Shown here: one piece after another, positions 1 to 11,847 of the stretch
How the letters are laid out: the number at the start of each line of letters is the position of its first letter
Numbering within the stretch: position 1 is the first letter of the stretch
Assembly (NCBI GenBank): GCA_034509425.1
Contig: JAVTVJ010000072.1
Location: forward strand, 4,464,001-4,528,000
Reading direction: 5' to 3'
Source of the DNA: Eopsaltria australis
Taxonomy: Eukaryota > Chordata > Aves > Passeriformes > Petroicidae
DNA length: 64,000 nt
The notes under the pieces: model-generated
Database searches by the model: none
Told to the model about the DNA's origin: nothing
Seen by the model: only the letters and a program-made list of their open reading frames with translations
Position numbers and translations under genes: made by a program

Positions 1-1110
1 ATTCAGGGCATATATTCCAGAATGAGAGAGTGGGTGGCATGGATAAAGGATTTTTATACAGTGTTATGTGGGGCGAGTTTCTGCATTTTTGAAAGCACTA
101 GGATTGTTAGATAACTGGCAGAACCTATCAGAATTTTTAACTTCTTTCTTTAAGGGTGTGATACCAGGAGATTAGAAAAAGGCAGATATAGTGCTTATTC
201 TGAAGAAACTAAAACATAATGAATTGTAGACAAATCAGCTTAACATCTCCTTCTGGGAAAATCTCAAATCAATCAATCTGTTTGTAAGAATTTGGAAAAT
301 AATAGAGAAATAGCACAGTGGCCAGAATAAAGGTGTGTGTACCAAGTCATGTCTAATCAGTCTATTACCTATGAAATGTCAACAGGGGCATTCCACAGAG
401 CAGAAAGAGGTTTCAATCATATACAGGTTGACTGCACTTAGGTTTTTTATACCGAATCAAGTAATAATTTCCAAAGCATACTTACAAAGAATGGCTTTCA
501 GGGTGCTTCTCTGAGGGTGCAAATACCCCTAAAGAATTATACTGAAGTGTGGGGATCAATGATACACCAGAATAGGAGGATATATCAAGTCGGGCTTCAT
601 GGAAATCTGTTGTGAGTATGAAGTTATTGATATTTTTGTTAGGAATTACATAACACTGAGAAAGTGTATTTCATTAACATGTGGCATAAACTTTATAGAC
701 CAGGTCAAAAATTTGAAATAATCTTGCCAAAACCAGAGAAATGGTCTGCATATACAGAATGAAATTCAGTAATATATACTTCTAAAATACATGCTTAGAT
801 AGGAGGAATTGCATGTATTGCAGGATGCAAAAGATATTCAGGAGCCTCTCTTCAGAAATGTGGTTATTTCCTAAATTTCAGGACAAAGTAAAAATATCAG
901 GTATTTATTGTAAAAAACCACAGTATTGATAATCGTTAAATAAGCAGGGTTATAGTCCTGAATACCTGGAAAGTCACCCTTCTCCTTTACTCAGCTCTGG
1001 TCAAGGCAGGAACTAAACTGACCAGGGGTTAGAGAATGGGACCTATGGGAACAGAGTGAAATAAAAGGGGTAGAAAAGAGGGAGGGATGCAGTGTGATTC
1101 AGGTTCAAGC
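1..1110 (+). mobile_element. Ancient, heavily decayed CR1-like LINE, ORF2 region
   Basis: Segments follow, in order, the reverse-transcriptase part of amniote CR1 elements. Near 170-220 is a 'gattagaaaaaggcagatat' block like the start of the RT core. Near 340-360 is 'aagtcatgtctaatcag', like the 'K..CLTN' region. Around 425-470 is a relic of the 'FLDFSKAFDT' region. 'agagaaatggtctgcatat' at about 735-753 is like the 'LEKW' helix region, and a 'cctttactcagctctggtc' block lies near 985-1003, as in the thumb region. No reading frame survives and indels are frequent, so this is a fossil that entered the genome long before the other copies here. It continues off the left edge. The order and spacing of matches make CR1 likely. 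The subfamily is unknown, and the 3' limit is an estimate. Confidence 0.55.
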
Positions 1111-1689
1111 TTTGGGTTCAAAGCCAGCCAAGGTCTAGCTTTGTGTAGCTTGTCTGGCTAACTTAGATTCTGTTTTAGTAAGAAGATGTTTGAAAGTAAT
1201 TCACTTAAAACCACGCAAGACAAGAAATATGGCTATAGAAAAGTGAAGTTGCTGAGATGGCAGTGACTGGTAACTCAAGGACTCAAAGGGAAAACTAATG
1301 ACATAAACCTAGGAAAAGGTAGAAAATTAGGAGACAGCAACTCAGGCAGTTCCAAGAAGCAATGGATGTTAATATTTTTTTATCCTGACTGACAACTGCC
1401 TAGCTGACACAGATACATTAGGTGTGGCAAGGATATCAATACTTAACTTGGTAACTGCCCACATCAACCTATAAACACTTTTTCTAGCCCATTCCATGAA
1501 GTATATCCTGATGGCAGATTTCTCCTGGACATAGTAAGAAATGCTCAAGCAAAATCAGCCCATTATGCAGAGGATTACAGTGGAAACACCACAATACCAA
1601 AGGACTGATGCAAAGAAGACGGGACAAATATCTTCTAAATAGTGGAGCAGTTGGCATGGCTTAATATCCTTGATTACTAAAGGTTGAGT

Positions 1690-1800
1690 CAGAAAACCTT
1701 AGACAGACATTTAAAAAGGATATCATTGATACAGCTGATTTTGTTTTAGAGCAGAGGGGACATGAGGTTGACTTTATACCAGCATTTGGAGTTTCAGGGA
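1690..1800 (+). mobile_element. Possible CR1 3'-end relic
   Basis: The stretch 'ttagacagacatttaaaaag' followed by 'gatacagctgatttt' and 'gagcaga' resembles the last 100 bases of old CR1 copies, where the element runs through 'tgatcctgctttgagcaggg' towards its tail. The terminal octamer repeat is not visible. It lies about 600 bases after the ORF2 relic at 1-1110 and has the same orientation, so the two may be one element. Weak evidence. Confidence 0.3.
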
Positions 1801-3905
1801 GCTTCATAAGCAAGCAGAAAGATGGACAGAGAGCAGACTTAAGGCAGTGTTGGGAATACTGCATCAGGAACAATGCCAATGATTGTGCAGTTTCCCAAGG
1901 GCAATTTGTGTCCAAGGTTTCTGACAGTTTAATGTTCAGCTTATCTCAAGAGAATAAGGTGGAGAATAAGGTCATTAACTGTTACTGGATTGTAGCACTC
2001 TGCCTTCACTGCCTACTAAGGTTTATTTTGGAGAGAGACAGAACAAACAGAATTGAGGTACCAGAAGCAGTCATGCTGAGGAAACATTAAATGTTGTGGG
2101 GAATAACAACCAGGCTCTCCAGGTACTTTGAGTAGAATGTACAAAACCTTGACTGCTGGTGACTAGATGTCTGCTGTGCTCAAACTGGCTTGGCTTGGGC
2201 TAGCTCAGGTGCATAGTGCAGCAGCATGCAGTAACCAGGTATTAGGCTGTACCAGCATAATTTTGTGAAGTCAATGGAATTAAAACCACGGTCTGTGGAA
2301 GCTGAAAGTCCTTATTATTTTGAAAATTGTATTAGTAATAATAAAACAGTTTCCTATCAAAAGATCTTGCTAGGGAAAAATAACTGGCAAACACCTCAAG
2401 GAATGTGTGTGTGTGTGAGAATCAGCATGCTCTTAGTTCAGCTGAACAGAGCCAGCTAAAGATCTGTTTAAAAAATTAAATTCCTGACATAAATTACAAG
2501 TATTGCTTAATCTTATTTTTAAAAAAATGGTAATTAGGTTTCACTCCTACAAGCAGCAGGATAATTGGGTCCCAAAGGTCTGGAATAAGGTTAAACAATT
2601 AGGCTGTATTTGCAAATGAACCTATCCTGATTGACACTTGAAAGGATAAAAGTTTTATTTGAAGTTGTTGGGATTTTAACCCGTGATTTAGTGAAGTCCA
2701 TGTATATCAGACTTGGTGCTAACTTGAAAACATCTATCCAGGTACTTCCGGACTTTGGATGGAATTTGAGCAAAGTTGTCCCTTTGAGTGTAACAAAAGT
2801 GCACTGAGAAATCCCTCTGACTTTTTGACTCAATATTAGGATTTATTATTAGTTGGCAAACTATTGATTATTGGGTCAATATATCTTGAAATTCAGCTCT
2901 GCAAAACACAACATTTATTTTTCACAGCAATTTTAGAGACTAGTAAACTGAAACAAAGGTAGATTTATGAACACACCAAAGGTCACACAAATGAGTTAGC
3001 AGCAAAACAAGGAATAGGTCTTCTGAAGGCCAGCTTCCAATCCAACACCTGCACAGCTAGGCTTAAAATCAGTAGTACAAAGAAACAAAGCAGCCTGATA
3101 AGACAGGAAATTGGTGGTAAATGATACAAGAAATAGTGTTATAGAAGTAATTTTGTTTCTTGTGTGTGGCAAAGTCCAGGATAAATGCAATTCAGGACGA
3201 TTTCTTGTTCAGCTATGCAGAAGAGTGGTCCCAGCCAGTATTCTATGCCATTGCATATATCAGGTTTATGTAATGTGAAGTGATGAGGCCGGTGAGAAAA
3301 AAGCCCATGGATTTAATCATATTACAATTGCTGATCCAATTCAGTGTAGACGTTAAATTTAATGGCATTCTTTCTTCACTGCATTAGCTTGATTCAAAAT
3401 GGCAGCTCAAATATTTTTTTCCAGCAGATAATATGAGTTAATCTGTTAAAATATGCTCTCTGTAGTCGAAAAATACAGAACAGTAAGCAAGACATGGCAA
3501 TGGATAAACTTAACACTTGTGTATAAATCAGTAACAATTCTGCATTTGTGAGATGGAAGTATGGGACATGGTTTGCAGACTATTTTGTTTTCATTGATTT
3601 TGATATCCCATAATTTCTAGAACTGAAGAAGATACCTTGGATCACAACCAAAACCAAAATGAAGGCTGGCCTCAGATCTACAAGCAACATAGGGAGAAAA
3701 ATTAGAATCTCTTGAAAATATGAATAAGAATTTAATTATTCACAGATAATTATTTCATTTCTGTGTTTCATAACCAGCAAATTGAGAACCTTTTAATTTT
3801 TAATTAACTTCTTATGTAGGAGTTAAAACTTTAAAAAAATAATCAACTTTCCTGGTAACCATTGCAGAGTAGATAGCAATAATATGGATGCAAAAGTCTT
3901 CACTA
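1801..3905. other. Unique AT-rich DNA, no gene seen
   Basis: Nothing recognisable as a gene. A short (TG)7 run sits at 2404-2417. The stretch 2265-2300, with 'gaagtcaatggaattaaaac', resembles a core motif seen in old amniote interspersed repeats, but it is too short to assign. The open frames here are under 90 codons and show no domain. Confidence 0.6.
2404..2417. repeat. Microsatellite (TG)7
   Basis: Seven perfect TG units. Confidence 0.9.
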
Positions 3906-4040
3906 AATCATAGAATATCCCCAGTTTGAACGAACGCATAATCATCAAGTCCAAATCCCTGCCCCCTGCAGGACTATCTAAAATGAAATGGTTCTGAATC
4001 TTAAACAGAATTAGAGGAATTCTTTCATGCCTTGGAGAAA
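3906..4040 (-). mobile_element. CR1 LINE, 3' end
   Basis: Read on the + strand it begins with 'aatcatagaatatccccagt' and runs into 'atcatcaagtccaaatccct', the reverse complement of the CR1 3' untranslated end. The copy is 5'-truncated, as is usual for CR1, and diverged. Its upstream (higher-coordinate) limit is not clear. Confidence 0.72.
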
Positions 4041-6868
4041 TTAATTATTCACAACAATGTGGTCACAATATCAGGTGCCCCTACAAGGAATACAGTAGGA
4101 TTTGTTTCATTATGCATCTGTTCATAGAGCTTTCCCCCAAAAGTCAGCCATCTGAATTTCATGGTCTTCACATGCAATAGGATGAGAAACTGCCCATACA
4201 GAGTTGAAACAAAAAGTGCTTAACTACAGAGAGATCAAAACAACTTCTCTGTAACCAAATATCCTCTGCATATAGCCACATAATCCCCTCCATTTTATTG
4301 AATAAGTGATGTCTGAAAAATCTGTTGTTTGAGGTAATTCAGTGAGTATTTTTTAAATGGACTCTACTACTCTAAAAGGAGTAGAAAATATACACAGATT
4401 AGGTCTTTAAGAAAAGCAAACAACATCAGAAAAATTACTTGGAAAGCTGTTGAGCTTGTTATCAGGAGTGTTGTTAGGTTTCTTCACTAAACAGGAAGAC
4501 AGAAAGATTTTGGTGTACATATCACACAGTGTGAATAGTGAAAGTAATATATAGATTTAAATATAGTATCTGCAATGCCATTCTTTCAAGTTCATGGGAG
4601 AAAAAACCTCCTTCTACCAAAATATTCTTGGAGTCACATACTTTTTTCAGCCATTTCAGAAGAATGTTTATGCTTGCTCTGTGTCTGGTGGAACTGAGCT
4701 AATTCCCATGGACACATCAGCCAGGCTGCAGGATTTCCATGCTGCTTTTGCAGGGGCAGTGTTGATTGACAAGGCCACATCTCCACTCCCCTGACACTAC
4801 ATATATGCACACACCAATTATTTACACTTGGCTCCTAGCAAAGGTAGATGAGTCCAAAGCCTTACAGCTACATTTAAATCCTGAGATCAGTATCCATTCT
4901 GTGAATAGACAAATTCAACTGTAAAAAATCCTAAAAATGGCCAGGAGCTGGCTAGAATAAAGTAGAGCTCTATGTTTTTCCACCTGGTAGTGCTGCTTAA
5001 CAGGCCTAACTGAGGGCAGCTACTTCAATGGATAAGCATTTGATGGGAGAGACGTAATTCTTAGATCTGGCAGCAGCAGTTATTGTTGCCTGTAGTTAAT
5101 TAGTCCACCTGAGGAAGGTGTGATAACCTGCTGGTACAAATCCATGGCCTCAGAGCTTGTTCTAGAGACCTTAACCATAGTTCCCCCGTACCTGAATTTA
5201 ACCACATATGGTGTGGTCAGCTGCCCACTGTACTCCTCCTGCAGTGCTGCTGCAGATATCTATGGGAGGTTTCTGTTCAGACCAGGGAAAAGCTGTGTTC
5301 AAACTGCAGGAAGTTCCCCCTGGCTTGTTTCAGGAATTGATAGTCCTTTATCTAAAAGGTGGGTGAACAAGTGTTAAGCAAAAAGGATTTCAAGTGTAAC
5401 AGGTTTAAATTGGAATGTCTGCCTGCTTGACTCAGGAATATTACCAGGAAAGCTGATGCACTGCCTTGTGGGTATATGCTTCAGAAGTGTCATGGACTGA
5501 AAAATAGCATGGCTGTTGTGTTATTGCATTGCTTCACTGTGGTGGTTACAGCTTATTTTCAGTAGACATCGGTCAGGACTTTGTTATTTACCATTAACTG
5601 TCTCCCTGTGCTGCTTTCCCCTTGAAAAAGGTGGGATTTAATAGGCAGAAATATCATAGTGAGAAATGGGACAGTGAGAGGAGCCAAAACCAGTTATGTT
5701 AGTTTTGTTTTCTTTCTTCAGTCTCTAGAAACAGGTAAAGCTTTCCTAGGAACCAAATAACTTGACTGCCTAAGGTCTGGGTTTGTATTTGGCTTAAACC
5801 CTTGCATGCTATTGACCTTCAGGAAAGCTGATATTCCCAAGAGCCAGTTTTGTAACACTTCAGTGTTGAGATTCAGGCTGTGAGTGAGTCACCCAAGATC
5901 CTGTCTGTTGTATAGTCTCTTCAGACCTTGAGAGGGATCAAGCACAAAGATATTTGTGACACAAGTCTTGAAGAGATTCCCAAGCTCTACAGGTCCTTAG
6001 CTGTGAGTTTTCTCTTACTTCCTTTTACTTATGTTTCTGTCTTCCTTTAAAAAGAAAAACAAACAAAACAAAAATAAAAATGTCACAGTAGGTAAACTTT
6101 TTTGTTTTGAAGGATGAGCTAGCAGGGTGAGGAAACATCATAAAAACAGAGTCTTAAGTGAAAAGTCCACATTGATGAGCAAAAAATTCAAATCCCTCAG
6201 ATTATATTTATCTCCAAAGAACTACACCAGACTTGAAATTATTCCGGTCTTTCCTTGACCTTGGCAGGTTTCCAGAAAAAAAGCTGCACAATCTGGAGAG
6301 CTCTGATGCAGGTTTTGTAGGAATAATTCAGGGGCTCTATTTAAGGAACATATGCTGCATCCACTTATTTCTAAAAGACAAGAGGATAGAAACTTAGTAT
6401 CCTAAAAAGAAAGAATAACAGAAAAAGTATGACAGTGGAGAGCATGTTGAAACTTTCAGGAAAAAAGCATCGCATTAAATTCCAGCAAGTAGCATTCTTT
6501 TTCTTCATCTTTAGATAAAATACTGCTAAAAGTATCAGTAAGTAGTGATTTAATATTTTCAAAGATGACTTCTTTCCGACTGGGAAAGTTCTCTCTCACA
6601 GAAGAAGGATTCTAGTCTTGTTAAATGCATAAAAATCGATATTAATTGCTCACCAGGAAATAGTAGTGTTAGGTTTATACCACCATATGTAGGAATGCAG
6701 GACTGGATCTGTTCTCTTTTCCTCCTTGTCTAGAACTGCTAAGGAACAGTGAATTTTGACTCTTATTTTTTTCCACTAATTAGTGTTAGAGAAGGGTAGT
6801 TGCAGTTGTCACCAGATTAGGACAAGGATAGCAGGGTAAAAGCAACTGGAGACCAGACCTGACACACA
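4041..6868. other. Unique DNA, no gene seen
   Basis: AT-rich sequence without a recognisable gene or repeat family. Frames at 4594-4794 and 5120-5377 are short, lack recognisable domains and look like chance. Confidence 0.6.
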
Positions 6869-7176
6869 GCACCTTCCAGAACCTGAAGAGGGTCTACAAG
6901 AAGGCTGGAGAGGGACTTTATACAAGGGCATGTAGTGACAGACAAGGAAGAATGGCTTTAAACTGAATTAGGGTTAGTTTAGATTAGAAGGAAATTCTTT
7001 ACTGTGAAGGTGATGAGACCCTGGAACAGATTGTCCAAAGAAGCTGTGGATGCCCGATCAAGGCCAGGTTGGGTGGGGCTTTGAGTAACCTGGTCAAGTG
7101 TAAGATTGGCAGTGGGGTTGGAACTAGATGATTTTTATGGTCCCTTCCAACCCAAACCATTCTATGATTCTATGAT
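6869..7176 (+). mobile_element. CR1 LINE, 3' end with intact tail
   Basis: A clear avian CR1 3' segment. It contains 'gaagagggtctacaagaagg', 'aggaaattctttactgtgaa', 'ccctggaacagattgtcc', 'ggttggaactagatgatt' and 'cccttccaacccaaaccat', and it ends in the diagnostic tail 'ttctatgattctatgatg'. It is 5'-truncated and carries the stop-containing end of ORF2 plus the short 3' UTR. It is among the better-preserved copies in the window. Confidence 0.93.
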
Positions 7177-10100
7177 GTCAATATCCATAAAGAGCCTGGC
7201 TATAAAAGACTCCTCAGAAAGATCTTGGGCAACGATCTGCCTTCTGATGTGTGTGTGAATGCATCCTGAATTAAAGGTGTGGCTTATAGAGATAGAAATC
7301 TTAAAAATAGTGGAAAAAATAACCTTGGATTTTCCACCTCAGTTTTCTCCCTTCTTGGCTGTATGATTACAATCTCCCATGTCTCCATGAAAGCAGCAAT
7401 GCCCACAGGAAGCGCTTCGGTCTCCAGACAGCTGCGTAAGAGATGCTATAGGGGTCAGATTAGAAGGCAAGAGGAAGTTTGAAAATAAGTTTCAAAAGCC
7501 ACCAAGCACAGCACCTGCCTGTGCTTGAGAGCATTCTTTGATCCATTCACTTCTCCAGCAGCAAGGAAGGCAACAGAGCCAAGCACAGCCAGCAAGGAAT
7601 GTAACACTTCTAGATGTCAGTTAAAGCAGCTACCTTTATTCTGAGACACAAAGATTTTACCTGAAGGCACCGTAAAACCCATTCAGCAGTATCACTTCTG
7701 CCTGTCACCTAATCTGAGCCACCACAGCTGTCAGTGGCTCTCTGCTGTAACTGGTACTCAACAGGCTGGAAAAAATGAGGGAGGATCAGTTTCTTCAAGT
7801 TCATGCAGAACAAAAAACACACTTTTTCGTCTTCCTACCAGTTTCTGCCCTGTGCATTTCTGGAGAACAAGGGCAAGCCTTACTAAATGTATTACTTGCA
7901 TAGCACTTTTCTTTTATGAATATCTTTTTTGGCAAATAGTGACTGCTTTTCTTTTTAATTCAGTCACACATTACCCATTAGGCATGTACTTTGTTTTGGA
8001 GATATGAGTTGGAATGTGCACATGTGAATGACTAATTTTCAAATCTGAGATGTTCAAACAATGTCACTATTATGAAGATGCAGTTGTTTACTAGACCAAC
8101 TTTATACAGTTGCTTGAAGTCTTTCTTTTTGTTGTAGACAAATAAATATATCCCTCAGAGCAACAAAATAAATTTAGAATGTACACAAAGTTTTATTTTA
8201 CGTATTTTGTTTTTCAGATTCACCATGGTTAAATTTTGTGGCTAAGAAGATTTTGTGCCTGACCTGGTTAAAGCTGGATTACAGCCTATTAGTGTGATAG
8301 ATAACAGACTCTGATGTTAGTGTCTGGAAAGAGTTTGTGTAAGTTTATGCAGTCCCCAAGGGTGACAGTTCAAAATTTCTTAGCAAAACAGCAAATTCAT
8401 CTTCCCAACGTGTGGTCTTTAGCCTGAGTCACCTTGTCAAGCAGGTGACAGCAGCTGAAAATTCACTGGTGTACAGCTCCTTGTCCAACAATGTCACTGT
8501 CTGTCTTTGCTGTTTCAGAGTTCAGAAAAAAACAGGCTCTGTCTTTTTTGCAAACCTCTGCAGTCCTACATGGTCAAGAGCAGTAACACCTTGCTCTTTG
8601 AACATCAGTGAGATTCTGCCATGTCTGCCTGTTCTCAGGATCCAGGGAGAACACTGCAGAGGGGGAGGGAGAGCTGTTATTAACACACACTAATGGTGAG
8701 GGGGAATAAAATACAAATCAGAAGGTATTTAACCATGGCGGGAAAACTGCAAAACTTCAGAACTGTGGGAACAGAAGAAACATAACTGGAGAGGTGGAAC
8801 TACTGCTAACCTATTTTACTGACCTTTCAGCTCAAATTTTTGAGTTGAGGAGAATGACACATTTCAGAAAAATGACACATTCCTTTTCATACAATTTCTT
8901 AAGCAACCTTGTGAAAGAGAGTGACTGGTTTTTAACACAGGCAGAACCTGTATATTCTATAACATCGAGTTCAAATTGAAAAGTATTTGGAAAAGTACTA
9001 CATCTGGTCAGAAAGTATTTGACTTCAGCCTTGATTGTGTTTTTTTAACTTGGTCTTCATTGTTAGGACGGGCCATCAATCACCCCCACCCCTCCCAATC
9101 TGAGCAGCAAAACACTTTATTTTTCTATCAGAGATGATATTTTTTGCTGAGGACACAAAAATGTGACTATTTTAAGGAAAATAGTGTACAGAACCACACA
9201 GAAAATGGGTGATTCAATATATTTCATATATTTTTGAGACAAAAATGCACAGTAACTTAAGATGTTATTTTTGCAAGGTGCCAGTCTAAGAGTGAGATGG
9301 TCCTTTGTCAAGGATATTGTCAAGAACAAAATTGTGAGCAAATACCTGCTTGTTTATTGAAAGGCAGACACATCACTTGTGTGAATCCATTCTGAATGAT
9401 AATGCAATATATGGGATAAATTCCTTCAAAAATTTCAGAAGGGCAACTCTATTCATCTGGATGAAAAGTCATCACTGTATAAAGCCAGAATATAAAATGA
9501 TCATTCTAGGAAAATTCAGTAACAATGGGATATTTCATCTTTTTCTTTCCAAGAGACTTTTTTCTGCCTAATAAATCCAAAGCTCATTTCAACTGTGAGA
9601 GTTACAAACTTATACTGAAAAGTTAAAGTATTAGAAGGTGTATTTGCCAGATAATCAAAAGCAGTTCTTTATGGTTTACACAAAATCAATAAAAGATACT
9701 TTAAAAATCAGTCAGCAGTTTTAGTTTCAGTAGCTTGCCAGATGTTACTGCATACATATCCATTGGCTGCACCATGTAGCCTGAATCATTCAGATGTTTA
9801 AATGAGCATTTGCAGGGGCAGTATGGAGAAGCAATGTCCTGCAGACTACACTGCCATGGTAGTCTTTGCAAACCATGGTAAAACTGAATCAGGAAGATCC
9901 CCTTCTCATTGCCTCATAGAAAAATTATCCCCACTTCTTTGGCTGAGACACATGAAAATTTGCCCTCCCTATCTGTTGCTATATCTAAAAGGTGTATGTA
10001 CAAAAGTAATCACATGTAAAATAAAAATGTATTATTCTGTAAATGTCATTTACAACCCTGAATGCCCTGGTTTACAGATGTAAGTAGAGTGTGGAAAAGA

Positions 10101-11732
10101 CTTGGAGAGTGAGTCTCCCTTCTGTGGGAAAATGGTAGTCTGAAACTCATTGTGGGAAATATCTTCCTTCAGGGTAAGACTGAGGGCCCCAGAAGTATGA
10201 CCATGTAATAATAAGTAAAAAGCCTATTCAGCTTTCTGTCTTCATGTAATCTCTTCATTGTACTCTTTCCAGAGATAGTTCCACTGAAATAAATCTGTGA
10301 CAAAGGAGTAGTTTGCTTCCATCTTCTCCTTTACAGCACAAGTTTTGGACCCATTTTCTGCATGGAGCACTAGGAGGCAGCAAAAAATCAGTGTAAAGCC
10401 TACAGCTACACTGTTGTCACAAGAAATGTCCCTGGGTCTCCTTGGAGCTGACCTAGGAGGAGGAACAGTTAAAGAGAGCGGGATTTTTTTTGTATATTTA
10501 GGGGAAGGGGTTTTAATAGCCTGAATAATTCTTCAATCCATTACAGGTCTTACTGAAATCTCCTATCCCTCCAAGGGTTTAGGAAGTAAATATTTATCTC
10601 TGTTGGTTCCATTTGTTTACTTTGCATTTGACTGAACTTTGGATATTGCCAATTTCACAGCATGTGACTACCCACTGGTGGGAACAGAGAGCAGAGATAA
10701 TGGTGATTCCAAATGTCACAGTTCTTTTCCTGGGGTGCTCTGGGATGATGAAGCTGCTTTTTGGCCCTTGTGGGCCAGCACGTTAAAGAACCATTGGGAT
10801 TTGCACCACTGCCTTCTGTATTTGCATTACCAGCTCTCCTCAGGCCTCCCCAATGGGAATATCTGCCCCTGTGCTCTTGTTTCGTGTGATAGCAACAGCA
10901 GGTAACAGGGATAGTAGGAGAAGACCAGGGGAAAATCCCAGACTTTCCTAGTAAGATGCCTAACATCAGCACTGCCTCTTTAGCTTTTCTTCTTTGAGAA
11001 GCTTAATGACCATTTTATTCTAACCAAGCAAAGCCTTTTTCACACAGACTTAACTCTGGATGCATGATTCAGAGGAAATCTGACTACTTGTATAAGGACA
11101 CAGTTGTAGAAAACAGCTTAGAGATATCTTTGTGTCAGACCAAAGGCAGGATTCTCAACCAGCCAAATCCTATTTGAGAGTCTCAAAGCCTTGTGAATGG
11201 TCACAATAGGAAATGCTCAAATGTCATTTACCGTGAGTTAAAGTGCTGCTGTCCCAGAAGCAAACCGGAAACAGGAGATTTACTACATGAATTAAAAGCA
11301 GTAACAAATAACATCACGTTCTTGGGACACTGCAAGGGCAATGAAGGAGAATGAGTCACTTCACATTCGTAGCAATTCTTGCAAGGAAAGAGACTCGTAT
11401 TTTGGGGGATTTAGAGTCTGCACTGTGATTTCTTCATGTGAAAAATCCAAACCTGCCTACATGCAAAGGTTAATCTAGATGTTGCTGGAAGATTTAGAAT
11501 GATTTTGAGTGAAAACACAATAATCTTGGCAAGTTCTGTGAAGTTTTCATCTGGAGTCTCCTGGAGGACTGAATGTTTTGTATTCATGTCCCCTGGTATA
11601 AGCCCTAACATCCAAATGGATCTGTATGAATCAAGAAGGAATTAAATTATTTTATTAAAAAACCCAGAATACTGAGTACAATGAAATGAAAAAGGCAGCT
11701 ATAGAGACACAGCTGATGTCTTTCTCCACAGA
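7177..11732. other. Unique DNA with scattered short open frames, no confirmed gene
   Basis: No recognisable repeat or named gene. Local features: an 18-bp period duplication at 8854-8880 ('atgacacat' twice) and an exon-like block at 10661-10901, open on the + strand and bounded by AG and GT (see findings). The remaining frames are short and have no recognisable domain. Confidence 0.55.
8854..8880. repeat. 18-bp period duplication
   Basis: 'atgacacat' at 8854-8862 recurs at 8872-8880, with similar A-rich bases preceding each copy. Confidence 0.7.
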
Positions 11733-11734
11733 CA

Positions 11735-11847
11735 TGCAGTGCCTGACTTCAGTGGAGCTATCAATGAGAGAGCAGCGGGGTTTAGATACATCACCACATC
11801 TTAGTGTGTGGTAAATTGAGGCAGCTCCATTGAAGTCAGACACTGCA
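11735..11847. repeat. Imperfect inverted repeat (25-bp arms, 63-nt loop)
   Basis: The left arm at 11735-11759 contains 'gcctgacttcagtggagct'. The right arm at 11823-11847 contains 'agctccattgaagtcaga'. Reverse-complemented, the arms match at 23 of 25 positions. The motif, with 'gacttca.tggagct' followed by a 'caattta.cac'-like stretch on the minus strand beside the right arm, resembles the core of old amniote interspersed repeats. Two such copies in opposite orientation would explain the hairpin. Confidence 0.75.
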
